A stretch of 64,000 nt of DNA from contig OZ038451.1 in NCBI GenBank assembly GCA_964036195.1, positions 3,972,529 to 4,036,528 on the forward strand. Direction: 5' to 3'. The DNA comes from Sphaerolaimus hirsutus (lineage: Eukaryota; Nematoda; Chromadorea; Monhysterida; Sphaerolaimidae). Shown piece after piece: positions 11,901-23,900 of this stretch. The notes beneath the pieces are model-generated. The model ran no database searches. It was not told the DNA's origin and was given only the letters and a program-made list of their open reading frames with translations. The position numbers and the translations under genes were made by a program. Positions within the stretch are counted from its first letter, which is position 1. Every line of letters begins with the position of its first letter.

Positions 11901-14900
11901 CCCTGCATAACGCCCCCCTCGCAATGACTGACCGCCCGGGCGTTATACAAGTTTTTAAAAAAGTTGCTGAAAAGTGCCTCGGATTTGTATAACGCCTGGG
12001 TTACACGGAGAAATACGGTAATGTAAAAGTGAGTACAGGAACTGTTTTGGAGGAAACATAAATGGATTTACCCTGTACTTGAGTATGCCGTATTTCCTCA
12101 AAATACCCCCCCCCCCCCCCCCCGGGGGTGATTGTTTCAGAGTGCGAATTTTAAGGGGGGGGGGGGTTAAACGAGCGGGGGTAAAATGGAAAATTTCAAA
12201 ATAATAAAAAAATTGTATATAAATTCGAATTTTTGTAACATTTTTGTAAAATTGTATACAAATTCATATTTTTGTAAAAAATTGTATAAAAATTCATATT
12301 TTTTGTACATTTTTTTCTGTTGTTTNNNNNNNNNNNNNNNNNNNNNNNNNNNNNNNNNNNNNNNNNNNNNNNNNNNNNNNNNNNNNNNNNNNNNNNNNNN
12401 NNNNNNNNNNNNNNNNNNNNNNNNNNNNNNNNNNNNNNNNNNNNNNNNNNNNNNNNNNNNNNNNNNNNNNNNNNNNNNNNNNNNNNNNNNNNNNNNNNNN
12501 NNNNNNNNNNNNNNNNNNNNNNNNNAAATGGCATCAAAATCGGTCAACGTACAAAGAATGTGGGATGCACAAATGTATATTTGTATGAAATCGAAAAAAG
12601 GACACTCATTAGTTTACAACCTAATACATCATGTATGCAATGTACATGATGTATTTATTACTACTTATTTGCATCGCAGCTACACTTATACGCTGATTTG
12701 TGTACAGATGTACTTCTAAAGCCCCAATATAACCTATTTTCTCACGTTTATTACCGTTTTTTGTGTAAGAAAAAGCGTATTTTTTACTATGAATTTCATG
12801 AAAATTTCTGACGAAAATAATAAAAAAAACCTCGAATAAACCCCCCCCCCCCCCCCGAATTACCCCCCCCTCAAAGTTTGCTGGCGAAATAATAAACCCC
12901 CATGGGGGTATTTCGAGGTAATACGGTAGTTTTATCTGTGGCTGTGATGCATATTGGCATCAAGTAATATATCATGTACATTGTGTACATTGTACCGTAT
13001 TCCAGACGGGGGTATTTCGAGAGGGGTTATTTTTTACTCAGCTCAAAAAAACCTGGGGTATTTCGAGGGGGGCGGGGTTTATTCGAGGGGGTATTTTGAG
13101 GAAATATGGTATACTCGGCGGACACGATACTGTGCCCTCGCAATCATTTATGTCTCATGTTGGAAGCGTGCCAATGATTATGAAGGAGTCTGTTATTTTT
13201 GTATAAAATATGGAAAAATCATTGTTGCGAATAAGTTAAGTATGGCCTTATAACACAGATGACTTTTTTCAATTTTTTGTGAAAATCGCATGTGTAAAAC
13301 AATCGTTGGCACGCTTCCAGCTGGAACCACGCGTGCAGGGTGTAAAGTGACTCGAGTATACATTGACTACTTTGTGTAATAATCTACAAAAAAATCTCCA
13401 AAAAGTCCCATTTGGTCACATTTGTTCGCTGAATTTTGGCGCCATTTCTGGTGCCATCCAAAACAATGGCGCCGGGCGTAAATGGCGCCAAGCGCCAAGG
13501 GCGCCATTCGAAATAATGACGCCAACAGAAAAGGGCGCCATGGCGCCATTGGCGCTTAGCGCCCTTTTCTGTGGCGCCATCTGGCGCCTGCGCCATTATT
13601 TCGAATGGCGCCATGGCGCCTTGGCGCTTGGCGCCATTTTTGCTGGCGCCAATTTGGCGCCATTGTTTTGGACGGCGTCAGAAATGGCGCCAAGATGCCG
13701 GGATGACAGATTTTATTTACATTTTTTAAATGCCTTATCTGCTTAACGATTTCATTTGGGTGTTATTTATTTAACACATTTACCTTTCAATTGTTTTGCT
13801 ATCATTGCACTTTTGGATTTGGGTACGTTTATGGTTTTATACGACATAAACAAATAGGTAGTCAAATATAGCCCACAGTTGGACAGTTTAATGTTAATCA
13901 CCTAAACTAAATGAATTTGTCCCAGTCCTGAGTCCTAACATAGATTTACAATTTGAATATTTCATCTAGGTAGGTATTTATTTGAGTGGCTATGCTTTCA
14001 GAAAGCTTTCTGGGGAGAGTTTAATCATCTGAAAATACAATTAGTTATATTATATTTAATAAGTAATTGATTATGTATCAGGCTGGCAAAGCAATGCTTA
14101 TGCATTTACCGTATTTCTCCGTTTATAACACCCGAGGGTTATATGTAGGGCTCGAAACTCGATTTTTTTCAAACTCGAGTTCAAGTCGCAACCCCAAAAT
14201 TTTTCCGGTCGAGTCGGCGAGTCGAGTCGGGCGAGTCAGTGAAAATTCGAGTCGTTTTTTAATCTAGCATAGCAACCCGCGGTGCTATAAAATTATATAA
14301 CACCCCCGGGTGTTATGCACAGGGGGGGTGCTATAAACGGAGAAATGCGGTAAATCAGATTCCGAAATTGTAAAAATTCTGCAGAATGTAATTCCTGTTT
14401 CAACGTTTCCAAATAATTCTACCTCACACTATCTGAACATGTTGCAAGCAATAAATAGATAAAATTAGTTTCATAAAAGTCCTGGCAAAATAATAAACGC
14501 CTTGGGGGTGCCCTCTCAAATTTGCTAAAGAAACAATAAATTCCCTGGGGGTATTTCCAGGAAATATGCCAAATTATTTTCTTCATAAAATGAGTTTTTG
14601 TGGGTTTTCACTGTCAGAAAAGTGTATTTCACTTTGCTATCCTATTGTAGTATAATAGTTGATTGATCAATGAGGTAAGTCAATCAACTAATACACTATA
14701 AATGCTTCTCTGACCATATACACGTCGAAATAATGATTTTTTTGGTGGCGCCATTTTTTCTGGCGCCGGCGCCATTTTTTCAGATGGCGCCATGGCGCCA
14801 TTGGCGCCTGGCGCCATTTTCGCTGGCGCCCTTTGGCGCCCGGCGCCAATTTTTTGTATGGCGCCGTGGCCATAGCTGAAATCGCGGGTATACTCGACAG

Positions 14901-17900
14901 ACATGATTATTATACAGGTTTGGTCCACTTATGTTTCGCTTCGCTGAGCGTCAATGAAATTCAACGCCTTACTGAACAGCGAAGGTGCGATACATCTTAA
15001 ATACAGTAGAAAAAACGGTGCACAGTGGGTCGTGAATATGTGAATATGTATAGTCAACAGACATATCATTCTACAAAATCGGAAAGTTATATTTTTGTTC
15101 TTGTAGAGCGAATGATAAAAGGAAATTAGTAAAAAGAAAATATAAAGATAGTAAGAAGGAAAATAAAAATGTGCGGTTCTTTACGCACTCCGTTTACTCC
15201 AATTTTTGTGCCGATAGGTGCTGCAAATTTTTGATTATACATTTACCTACGTTTAATCTAATTCATATTTAAAAAAGTTACACGCTATCTAAAGAGCTGG
15301 CAAATATAAATGGGTTTTTGATTTTGAAAAATTTAATCAATTTTCATCCGACCCCAAATAAAAGGTTGGGGCGAGCCATCCAGCTCAGTTTGTAGCCCCC
15401 AACATTTCTCTACAGGAACCCCCGTGGATGACCCCTGTAGCTGCTCAGGTGCAGCTGCAGGGGCGCCTCCCGAAAAAATTCTAAAATTCCGGCTGGCAAA
15501 TATGAATGGGTTTTTGAAATCGATTTTTTTTGTGCTCTTTACACGCGAAGTGTAAACGTTGTGTTTTGTATTTGGATATTCTGGTGCAGAAATTCACAGC
15601 CCTTTCTTTTTTTAATAGGGCAATTTCAAAGCATGAATCCAAATATTTTGCATCCCAAAATAATGTTGAAAGTTGTGCTTTGACTGGTGAGTTTGGGTCA
15701 TTTTTTACATTATTTTCTAACCATCCAGCGGAATCTAACCCCCCAAATTGCACACTTGGGTCGCTTCACATGCCCAGCACAGATTGCCAACATTATCTGC
15801 CTCACAGAGGCAGATAATGTTGGCAATCTGTGCTGGGCATGTGAAGCGACCCAAGTGTGCAATTTGGGGGTTAGATTCCGCTGGATGGTTAGAAAATAAT
15901 GTAAAAAATGACCCCAAACTCACCAGGTCAAAGCACAACTTTCAACATCATTTTGGGATGCAAAATATTTGGATTCATGCTTTGAAATTGCCCTATAAGG
16001 AAAGGGCGTGAATTTCTGCACCAGAATATCCAAATACAAAACACTTGTGCTCTTTACACTTTGCGTGTAAAGAGCACAAAAAAAATTGATTCCAAAAACC
16101 CATTCATATTTGCCAGCCGGAATTTTAGAAATTTTTTACGGGAGGCGCCCCTACAGCTGCATCTAAGCAGCTACAGGGGTCATCCCGGGGGTTCCTGTAG
16201 AGAAATGTTGGGGCTACAAACTGAGCTGGGTGGCTCGCCCCAACTTTTATTTGGGGTCGAATGAAAATTGAATCAATTTTTCAAAATCAAAAACCCATTT
16301 ATATTTGCCGGCTCTTTATTCATTTTGAAGGAAACTTGTTACGTTCAAAATTTTGAATTCAGAAAACGTTCCCGCTTTGTATTTATTCAGATGCTGTCCA
16401 TCCAGACGACGCTTGGATGGCATCATGCCAAAAAATTCAACCACACTTTGACGGGGGGTTTGAATTGTGTGGGCACAATTGAATAGTTTCACTCCGTATA
16501 TGCGTAAGCACGAGTCACCAAAACAGAGTTCTACGGGTTGGATACAGCGTGCATGATATGACATCATGCAACTCATTGTATAGTATCATGTCCGCCGAGT
16601 ATAGCATTTCGAGGGGGGGGGGGGGTCGGCCTGCCGCACGTGTTTTTATTTCGGGAACCGCTTGGTGAAAATTGTTGATTTTTTAATATAATATGGTTTC
16701 AGGTCGGGGCTAGTTACAAGTCCGAGGAAATTTCGCTATGATGCCCCAGACCGGAGATAGAGTGGGTCTATAAAAAGATGGTCATTTTGCGACATTTTTT
16801 GGGTGATGCCCAGAACATGCAACTTTTGAACATCAATATCTCGGCTCTTTGTGAACCGATTTTAGTCATTAAACTTTTGAAACAATCACAAATGTTTTGG
16901 AGAGTCCATTTCTGTGGTCAAAACGGTGATATACAATTGTCCATGTACCGATTTGGCCCAATTTCCGCCCAACATTCCTATAAATGACTGCATGAAGAAA
17001 AATGCATGGAACTTTTAAAACGCCATTTCTCGGCCATTTGTCAGCTGATTTTGATTAACAAACCTTAAAATGATCAGAATAACCTGGAGATTACATTTTC
17101 ATTCTCGGATTATTATATGAATTTCCATCATGACAATTTCATACAAGAGTTTGCATTATTTTGTTGTGTGGGGAATCTGAAGTAATATTCCGTATTTCCT
17201 CGAAATACCCCCTGGGGGGTGATTGTTTCATAGTGGGGGGGGGGTCAAACGAGGGGGGGTATTTCGAGGGGGGGGGTTATTATTTCACAAGAAATTTTTT
17301 TTAATCCCAGTACGAAATTGTCGTCTGAAACGTACGCAGACGTCAAACAATACAACAAAAACCGCCATTTATAAAGTTATGTAGACTAATATTAGTACTT
17401 AGATGGTATAAACACTGTTCTAACGTGATTCTGACATTGTTTTAACGTGTGTTCTGCACTACGCAGAACACAAACTGCAGTATTTGTCATGTACGTTCTC
17501 TTTACACTCAATCTGTGGGGGGTATTTCGAGGGGGGGGGGGTGATTGTTTCATAGTGGTCTCCAGAGGGGGGGTCAAACGAGGGGGGTAGTTCGAGGGGG
17601 GGGGGGTATTTCGAAGAAATACGGTAAAGATAATCCGAGAATGAAAATGTAATCTTCAGGTTATTCTGATCATTTTAAGTGTTTGTTAATCAAAATCGGC
17701 TGACAAATGGCGTTTTAAAGTTCCATGCATTTTTCTTCATGAGGTCATTTATAGGAATGGTAGGCGGAAGTTTAAAGAGCTATAACTTTTGATCGGAGAG
17801 AGATATCGATCTCATTCTTTCGGTATGGTGTTTCTCGCGATCAAGTGTATATGATATACTCGGCGTACATGATACTCTGCCCTCGCACTGATTTATGTCT

Positions 17901-20900
17901 CGTGTTGGAAGCGTGCCAATGATTGTTAAATCATGCGATTTCCATAAAAAGATGAAAAAATTTATCGATGTGAATATGTTAATGAAAAACTTTGTTACAA
18001 CAATCAACTTTGTCATGTTTTTATGAAACTCGCACGCGTTAACCATCGTTGGCACACTTCCAGCGGGAACCACGCGTGCAAGGTGTAAAGTAACCGGAGT
18101 ATAGCATGTCCAAAACTATAATTTTGCCCGAAATTTTGCAAGCGGAAATTGGGCCAAATCGGTACATGGACAATTGTATATCACCGATTTGACCACAGAA
18201 ATCAACTCTCCAAACATTTGTGATTGTTTCAAAAGTTTAATGACTAAAATCGGTTCACAAAGAGCCGAGATATTGATGTTCAAAAGTTGCATGTTCTGGG
18301 CGTCACCCAAAAATTTCGCAAATGACCATCTTTTTATAGACCCACTCTATCTCCGGTCTGGGGCATCGTAGCGAAATTTCCTCGGACTTGTAACTAGCCC
18401 CGACCTGAAACCATATTATATTAAAAAATCAACAATTTTCACCGAGCGGTTCCCGAGATATAAACACGTGCCGGCAGGCCGACCCCCCCCCCCTCGAAAT
18501 GCTACCCTCGATTTCAGCTATGCCCGTGGCGCCATTTTCCCTGGCGCTTTTCCATCACTACTGTAGAGGTACTTTTAGACACTGGCTTTGCAGTGGTGTA
18601 ATTCGTTTTTGCCTACTATGCACCGTTAAGAAATTATTTAACATTTAATTTCAAATGTTCAGATTTGTTCCCTATTTTGTGTGACTTATAAAATCTCACA
18701 TATTTCCCTAAATATTTCCCGGCCAACAAAATGTGTGGTTACAAAAATTGTAGAGAAATGTCGGATCTATCTGAAAAGTGCAAGGCAAGCTTTGTCGCCC
18801 AAACATAGCGCCGTCGGGCCATCGTCAAACTTCAAAATGCGATTTTGAAAAATTGAAAATTGTGGATATATGCGTTTTTGGAATGAAACTCCCCATATGT
18901 TGTACCAATTAGAGGAGACTGGCTAAATTTCAACTGAGGCGTCCAATTCTAAAAGTCGACAAGTCCACAATATGAAAATTACGAGTTAGGCCCAGAACCG
19001 TCATCTGGGGCTACTCCTGCACATTTTTCATAATTTTCCATAAATTTTTTGACCTCACATGCCCATATGGCATAGTGCCAAATTTGACATTTTTGGGAAA
19101 AAATGCAAAAAATGGGCAAGAAGTCATCAAGTCCACTTAGTTTTAGGCTAAAAGTCCATCCTCCGTATCCTTTTTTTATGGGGAAAAACGCAAGAAATGT
19201 GATAAGTCCACTGTGGAAACCGATTTCTAAAAGGTGACAAGTGCATAATTTTCCCATAAGGCAGCCTCGGCTTCCCTGAGAACAAAAATGTTCTCGCGTG
19301 GAAGGAGGCGACAAGTCCATTTTCCTCCCTGAAACAGTTTTGCTATGACCAAATGGAATTTTATGGACCCCCCATTTTTCACATATATGTTGAGATTAGG
19401 GGCTGAAAATTTGACACTTTATTGTCAACACATGGAACTTAATGCAAAGCATGAGAGAGCCAAATTGGACACGCACCACAGGCCTGGAATTGGGTCTGAA
19501 ACTTAAAATGCGATTTACTCAAAATCGCATTTTGTGGACTTGTTGACTTTTAGAATTAGACGCCTCAACTGCATGCACAACTAGGGTTGGCCGATGTTTT
19601 TTTTTTTTTTAAGTTTTTTTTTTTTTTAAACATGACGTCCGAAATGTTTTTTTTTTAAAAAAAACATCGGCCGAAATTTTTAGTACTAAGCACTAGGTAT
19701 TTTGCAAAATTTTTGTGCGCAAGCGCGCAATTTCACACACAAATTGACATTGGTGGTTGTTTTCATTGGTTTTGTTGCATTTTTAGTATCAAAACATCCA
19801 TTTCTATGTGCTACCATGGGTGAATAAGCCGACATATGTTGCTGTAATATATAATATTGAGGTAATGTGCTTCCATGTACCTCCACAGTGTGTAACTTCA
19901 CTCCCAAAGTAACAACCTCCTTTTATAACTTTGTTTGATCACTATTCCGTGCCAAACTTTACCTGAAGTCACGAACATTTGACTATAAGGCGATATACGA
20001 ACGATATGTCGATGAAAAATGGATATTTTTGACACAAATCACCACTTATAATGCTATCCCATGGCTCCACAGCCATTATATGGTCATATTTAACATCACA
20101 GAGTATTGCCACTGTCTGATATACCTATATATGTTGACACTAGGTCATATCTGGGAGCTTTTAAAAAAAAACGTTTTTTTTATTAAAAAAAACGTTTTTT
20201 TAAATAAAAAAAAACGTTTTTTTTTTTAAAAAAACATCGAGTTAAAAAAAAAACGTTTTTTTTCCAACCCTATGCACAACACAACTAACAGCTGAATTCA
20301 CAACACATGTGAAGTGTTTGAAACATTTAACTGTGAGAAATTTTTGTGGGTATTTCTGGGTATTTACTGTGGGTTCAGATATTGGTGTTGGGTATCAGGT
20401 TCAGGCTTGTGTTGTGGAGTTGTGTTTGGGTAAATAGGTAGGTAAGTATGTGGTTTCAATTAAAAAACATGTGTGTATTAGGTTCAGGTTGGGTTTGATT
20501 GGGTTGAGTAGTAGGTTCAGGCTTTATTGTTTCATAGCTTTATGTTATACTAGCAGGAAACTCTCTGACCTTTGGTTGGGTTTTGTGGTTCTCTACAATT
20601 AATACCACAAGGATTTACAAACACAAGAAGAACAGCAAAACATAAACATAACCAATTAAGATTACAACAAAGTTTGACACCTTGCATAAACCACACAATC
20701 ATATCACAAAACCTATACAACACAGAATGTACACAGCACACCATCATACCAAATTGCAAACTGTCCACATTTTACCATCAAGTTTCATGCCCAACCATTT
20801 TAAGGAACTATACAAAAATCTATTCCAAAAGATTGCATCTTTGGTATTGGTCTTGTTATTGTTGGTACATTACATACCACATATCAAAATACATGGCTAG

Positions 20901-23900
20901 CATGTGGGCAACCTTAATTAGAGTGGTGTATTTCCTATAATATGGCTTAAAGTCTAGACTGGTGTCTTCGATGGAAAGGTGGGTAAAGAGGTGGTGAAAA
21001 AATATATGGGTCCTCTGTCATTGGAGGAAATATGATACTTTAGTTAAGTTTGCCCACATGCTAGGCATGTGTTTTGAAATACAGTATGTAATGTACCAAC
21101 AATAACAAGACCAATACCGAAGATGCAATGTTTTGGAATGGATTTTTGTAAACTTCCATAAAATGGTTGGGCATGAAACTCGGTAGTAAAATGTGGACAG
21201 TTTGCGATTTGGTATGACGGTGTGCAGTGTGCATTCTGTGTGGTATAGCTTTTGTGATATGATAGTGTGGTTTATGCAAGGTGTCAAACTTTGTTGTAAT
21301 CTTAAATGGGTTACATTTGTGCTTTGCTGTTCTTTTTGTGTTTGTAAATCCTTGTGGTATTAATTGTAGAGAACCACATAACCCACTACTCAGAGGCTTG
21401 CAAAAACTGACACCCCAGTGGGGACCCCCTCCAAATGGCACCCCCCCGGGGAACCCCACAAAAATGGCACCCCCTGGGAACTGCCCAAAAATGGGACCCC
21501 CTAGGGACCCCACAGAAATGACACCCCCCTGAGGACCACCAAAAATTGGCACCCCCTGGGTACCCACCCAAAGATGGCCCCCCCCTGGGGACTCTCCAAA
21601 AATGGCACCCCATAAGGACCCCCTCTACATCCTGTAAATGCAGCCCCTAGTTTGGAAACTCCTGTAAACTCAGCCCCTATTTTTGGAAACCCCTGTAAGC
21701 ACCCCCCTGAGGACCACCAAAAAATGGCCCCAGTGGGGACCACCTGAAAAATGGCATCCCAAGGGGACCCCCTTGAAATGGCACCCCCATATGTACCTTC
21801 AAAAAATGGCATCCCCTGGAGACCCCCCAAAAATGGCACCCCATAAGGACCCCCTCTACATCCTGTAAATGCAGCCCCTAGTTTGGAAACTCCTGTAAAC
21901 TCAGCCCCTATTTTTGGAAACCCCTGTAAGCTCAGCCCCTAACTTGCAAACTCCCATAAACTCAGCTCCTAACTTGCAAACTCCCGTAAACTCAGCCCCT
22001 AATTTGTAAGCTCCCATAAACTCAGCCTCTAATTTGAAAACTCCCATAAACTCAGCCCCTAATTTGGAAACTCCCGTAAACTCAGCCCCTAATTAGGAAA
22101 CTCCCATAAACTCAACCCATAATTTGGAAACTGCTGTAAACTCAGCCCTAATTTGGAAACTCCCATACACTCAGCCCCTAATTTGGAAACTTCTGTAAAC
22201 TCAGCCCCTAATTTGGAAACCCCTGTAAACTCAGCCCCTAACTTGCAAACCCCTGTAAACTCAGCCCCTAACTTGCAAACTCCCGTAAACTCAGCCCCTA
22301 ATTTGTAAGCTCCCATAAACTCAGCCTCTAATTTGAAAACTCCCATAAACTCAGCCCCTAATTTGGAAACTCCCGTAAACTCAGCCCATAATTTGAAAAC
22401 TCCTGTAAACTCAACCCATAATTTGGAAACTGTTGTAAACTCAGCCCCTAATTTGGAAACTCCCATAAACTCAGCCCCTAATTTAGAAACTCCCATAAAC
22501 TCAGCCCCTAATTTAGAAACTCCCATAAACTCAGCCCCTAATTTGGAAACTCCCTTAAACTCAACCCCTAATTTGGAAACTACCATAAATTCAGCCCCTA
22601 ATTTGGAAACTCCCATAAACTCAGTCCCTAATTTGGAAACCCCTGTAAACTCATTTTCAGGTTTATGGTAATGTAGTGTCAAAATGGAATGAATATTTCA
22701 AATCATTGCTATCATCAATCCACAAATGCATCAATTCACAATTTTCAATTTTTTAGCCCCAGGGGTTAGACTTAAAGGTTATGGTAATGTAGAGTAAAAA
22801 TGAAGTGCACATCTCAAATCACTGCAATAAAAAACCCAAATGCATCATTTCACAAATTGAAAGTTTTTGGGCCCAGGGGTTCATTATCAGGGTTTTAGTA
22901 ATGTGGTGTCAAAATGGAGTGCATATTTGAAATCGCTACAATCAGAAACCCACAAATGCATCATTTAATGATTTGAAAGTTTTTGGCCCAGGGGGTTCAT
23001 TTTTAGGGTTATGGTAATGTAGTGTCAAAATGAAGTGCATATTTTAGATGAGTGCAATCAGAAACCTGAAAATGCATCATTACTCAAATTGAAAGTATTT
23101 GGCCCCATGGGTTCATTTTTAGGGTTATGGTAATGTAGTGTCAAAATGGAGTGCTTATCTCAAATCAGTGCAGTCAGAAAACCCAAATTTGAAATCAGTG
23201 CAATCAGAAACCCAAAAATGAATGATTTCACAAATTGAAAGATTTTGGCTCCAGGGGTTCATTTTCAGGGTTATGGTTATGTAGTTTTCAGGGTTATGTA
23301 GTGTCAAAATGGAGTGCATATTTCAAATCAGTGCAATTAGAAACCCACATTGCATCATTTCGCAATTTCTAATTTTTTAAGCCCTGGGCATATTTGAAAT
23401 GCATCATTTTATGATTTGAAAGTTTTTGGCCCAGGGGTTGATTTTTAGGGTTATGGTAATGTAGTGTCAAAATGAAGTGCATATTTCAGATGAGTGCAAT
23501 CAGAAACCCGAAAATGCATCATTTCTCAAATTGAAAGTATTTGGCCCCATGGGTTCATTTTTAGGGTTATGGTAATGTAGTGTCAAATGGAGTGCATATC
23601 TCAAATCAGTGCAATCAGAAACCCAAATTTGAAATCAGTGCAATCACAAACCCAAAAATGAATGATTTCACAAATTGAAAGATTTTGGCTCCAGGGGTTC
23701 ATTTTCAGGGTTATGGTATGTAGTTTTCAGGGTTATGTAGTGTCAAAATGGAGTGCATATTTCAAATCAGTGCAATTAGGAACCCACATTGCATCATTTC
23801 ACAATTTCTAATTTTTTAAGCCCTGGGCATATTTGAAATGCATCATTTTATGATTTGAAAGTTTTTGGCCCAGGGGTTCATTTTTAGGGTTATGGTAATG

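Larger units (their letters stand above)
16602..18504. mobile_element. 1.9-kb inverted-repeat element with nested insertions
   Basis: Ends TAGCATTTCGAGG and CCTCGAAATGCTA; long arms share TCGGCCTGCCG, ATAGAGTGGGTCTATAAA and AACATGCAACTTTTGAACA. The arms are interrupted by a poly-G hairpin (17187-17627) and a TATACTCGG element (17852-18109). A fragment of the same family is at about 34370-34430. Confidence 0.75.

Noticed and set aside
15687-15938. Matching ORFs on both strands with CPAQIANIICL
   Set aside because: They are mirror images produced by the palindrome centre.
20682-20900. ORF with a Leu-rich hydrophobic stretch, possible small membrane protein
   Set aside because: It lies in one arm of the inverted repeat and has no splice context or recognisable motif.
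21640-22682. Long open frames in the 30-bp array, coding ten-residue repeats on both strands
   Set aside because: The unit is a multiple of three, so frames stay open on both strands without any coding constraint; there are no splice or start signals.
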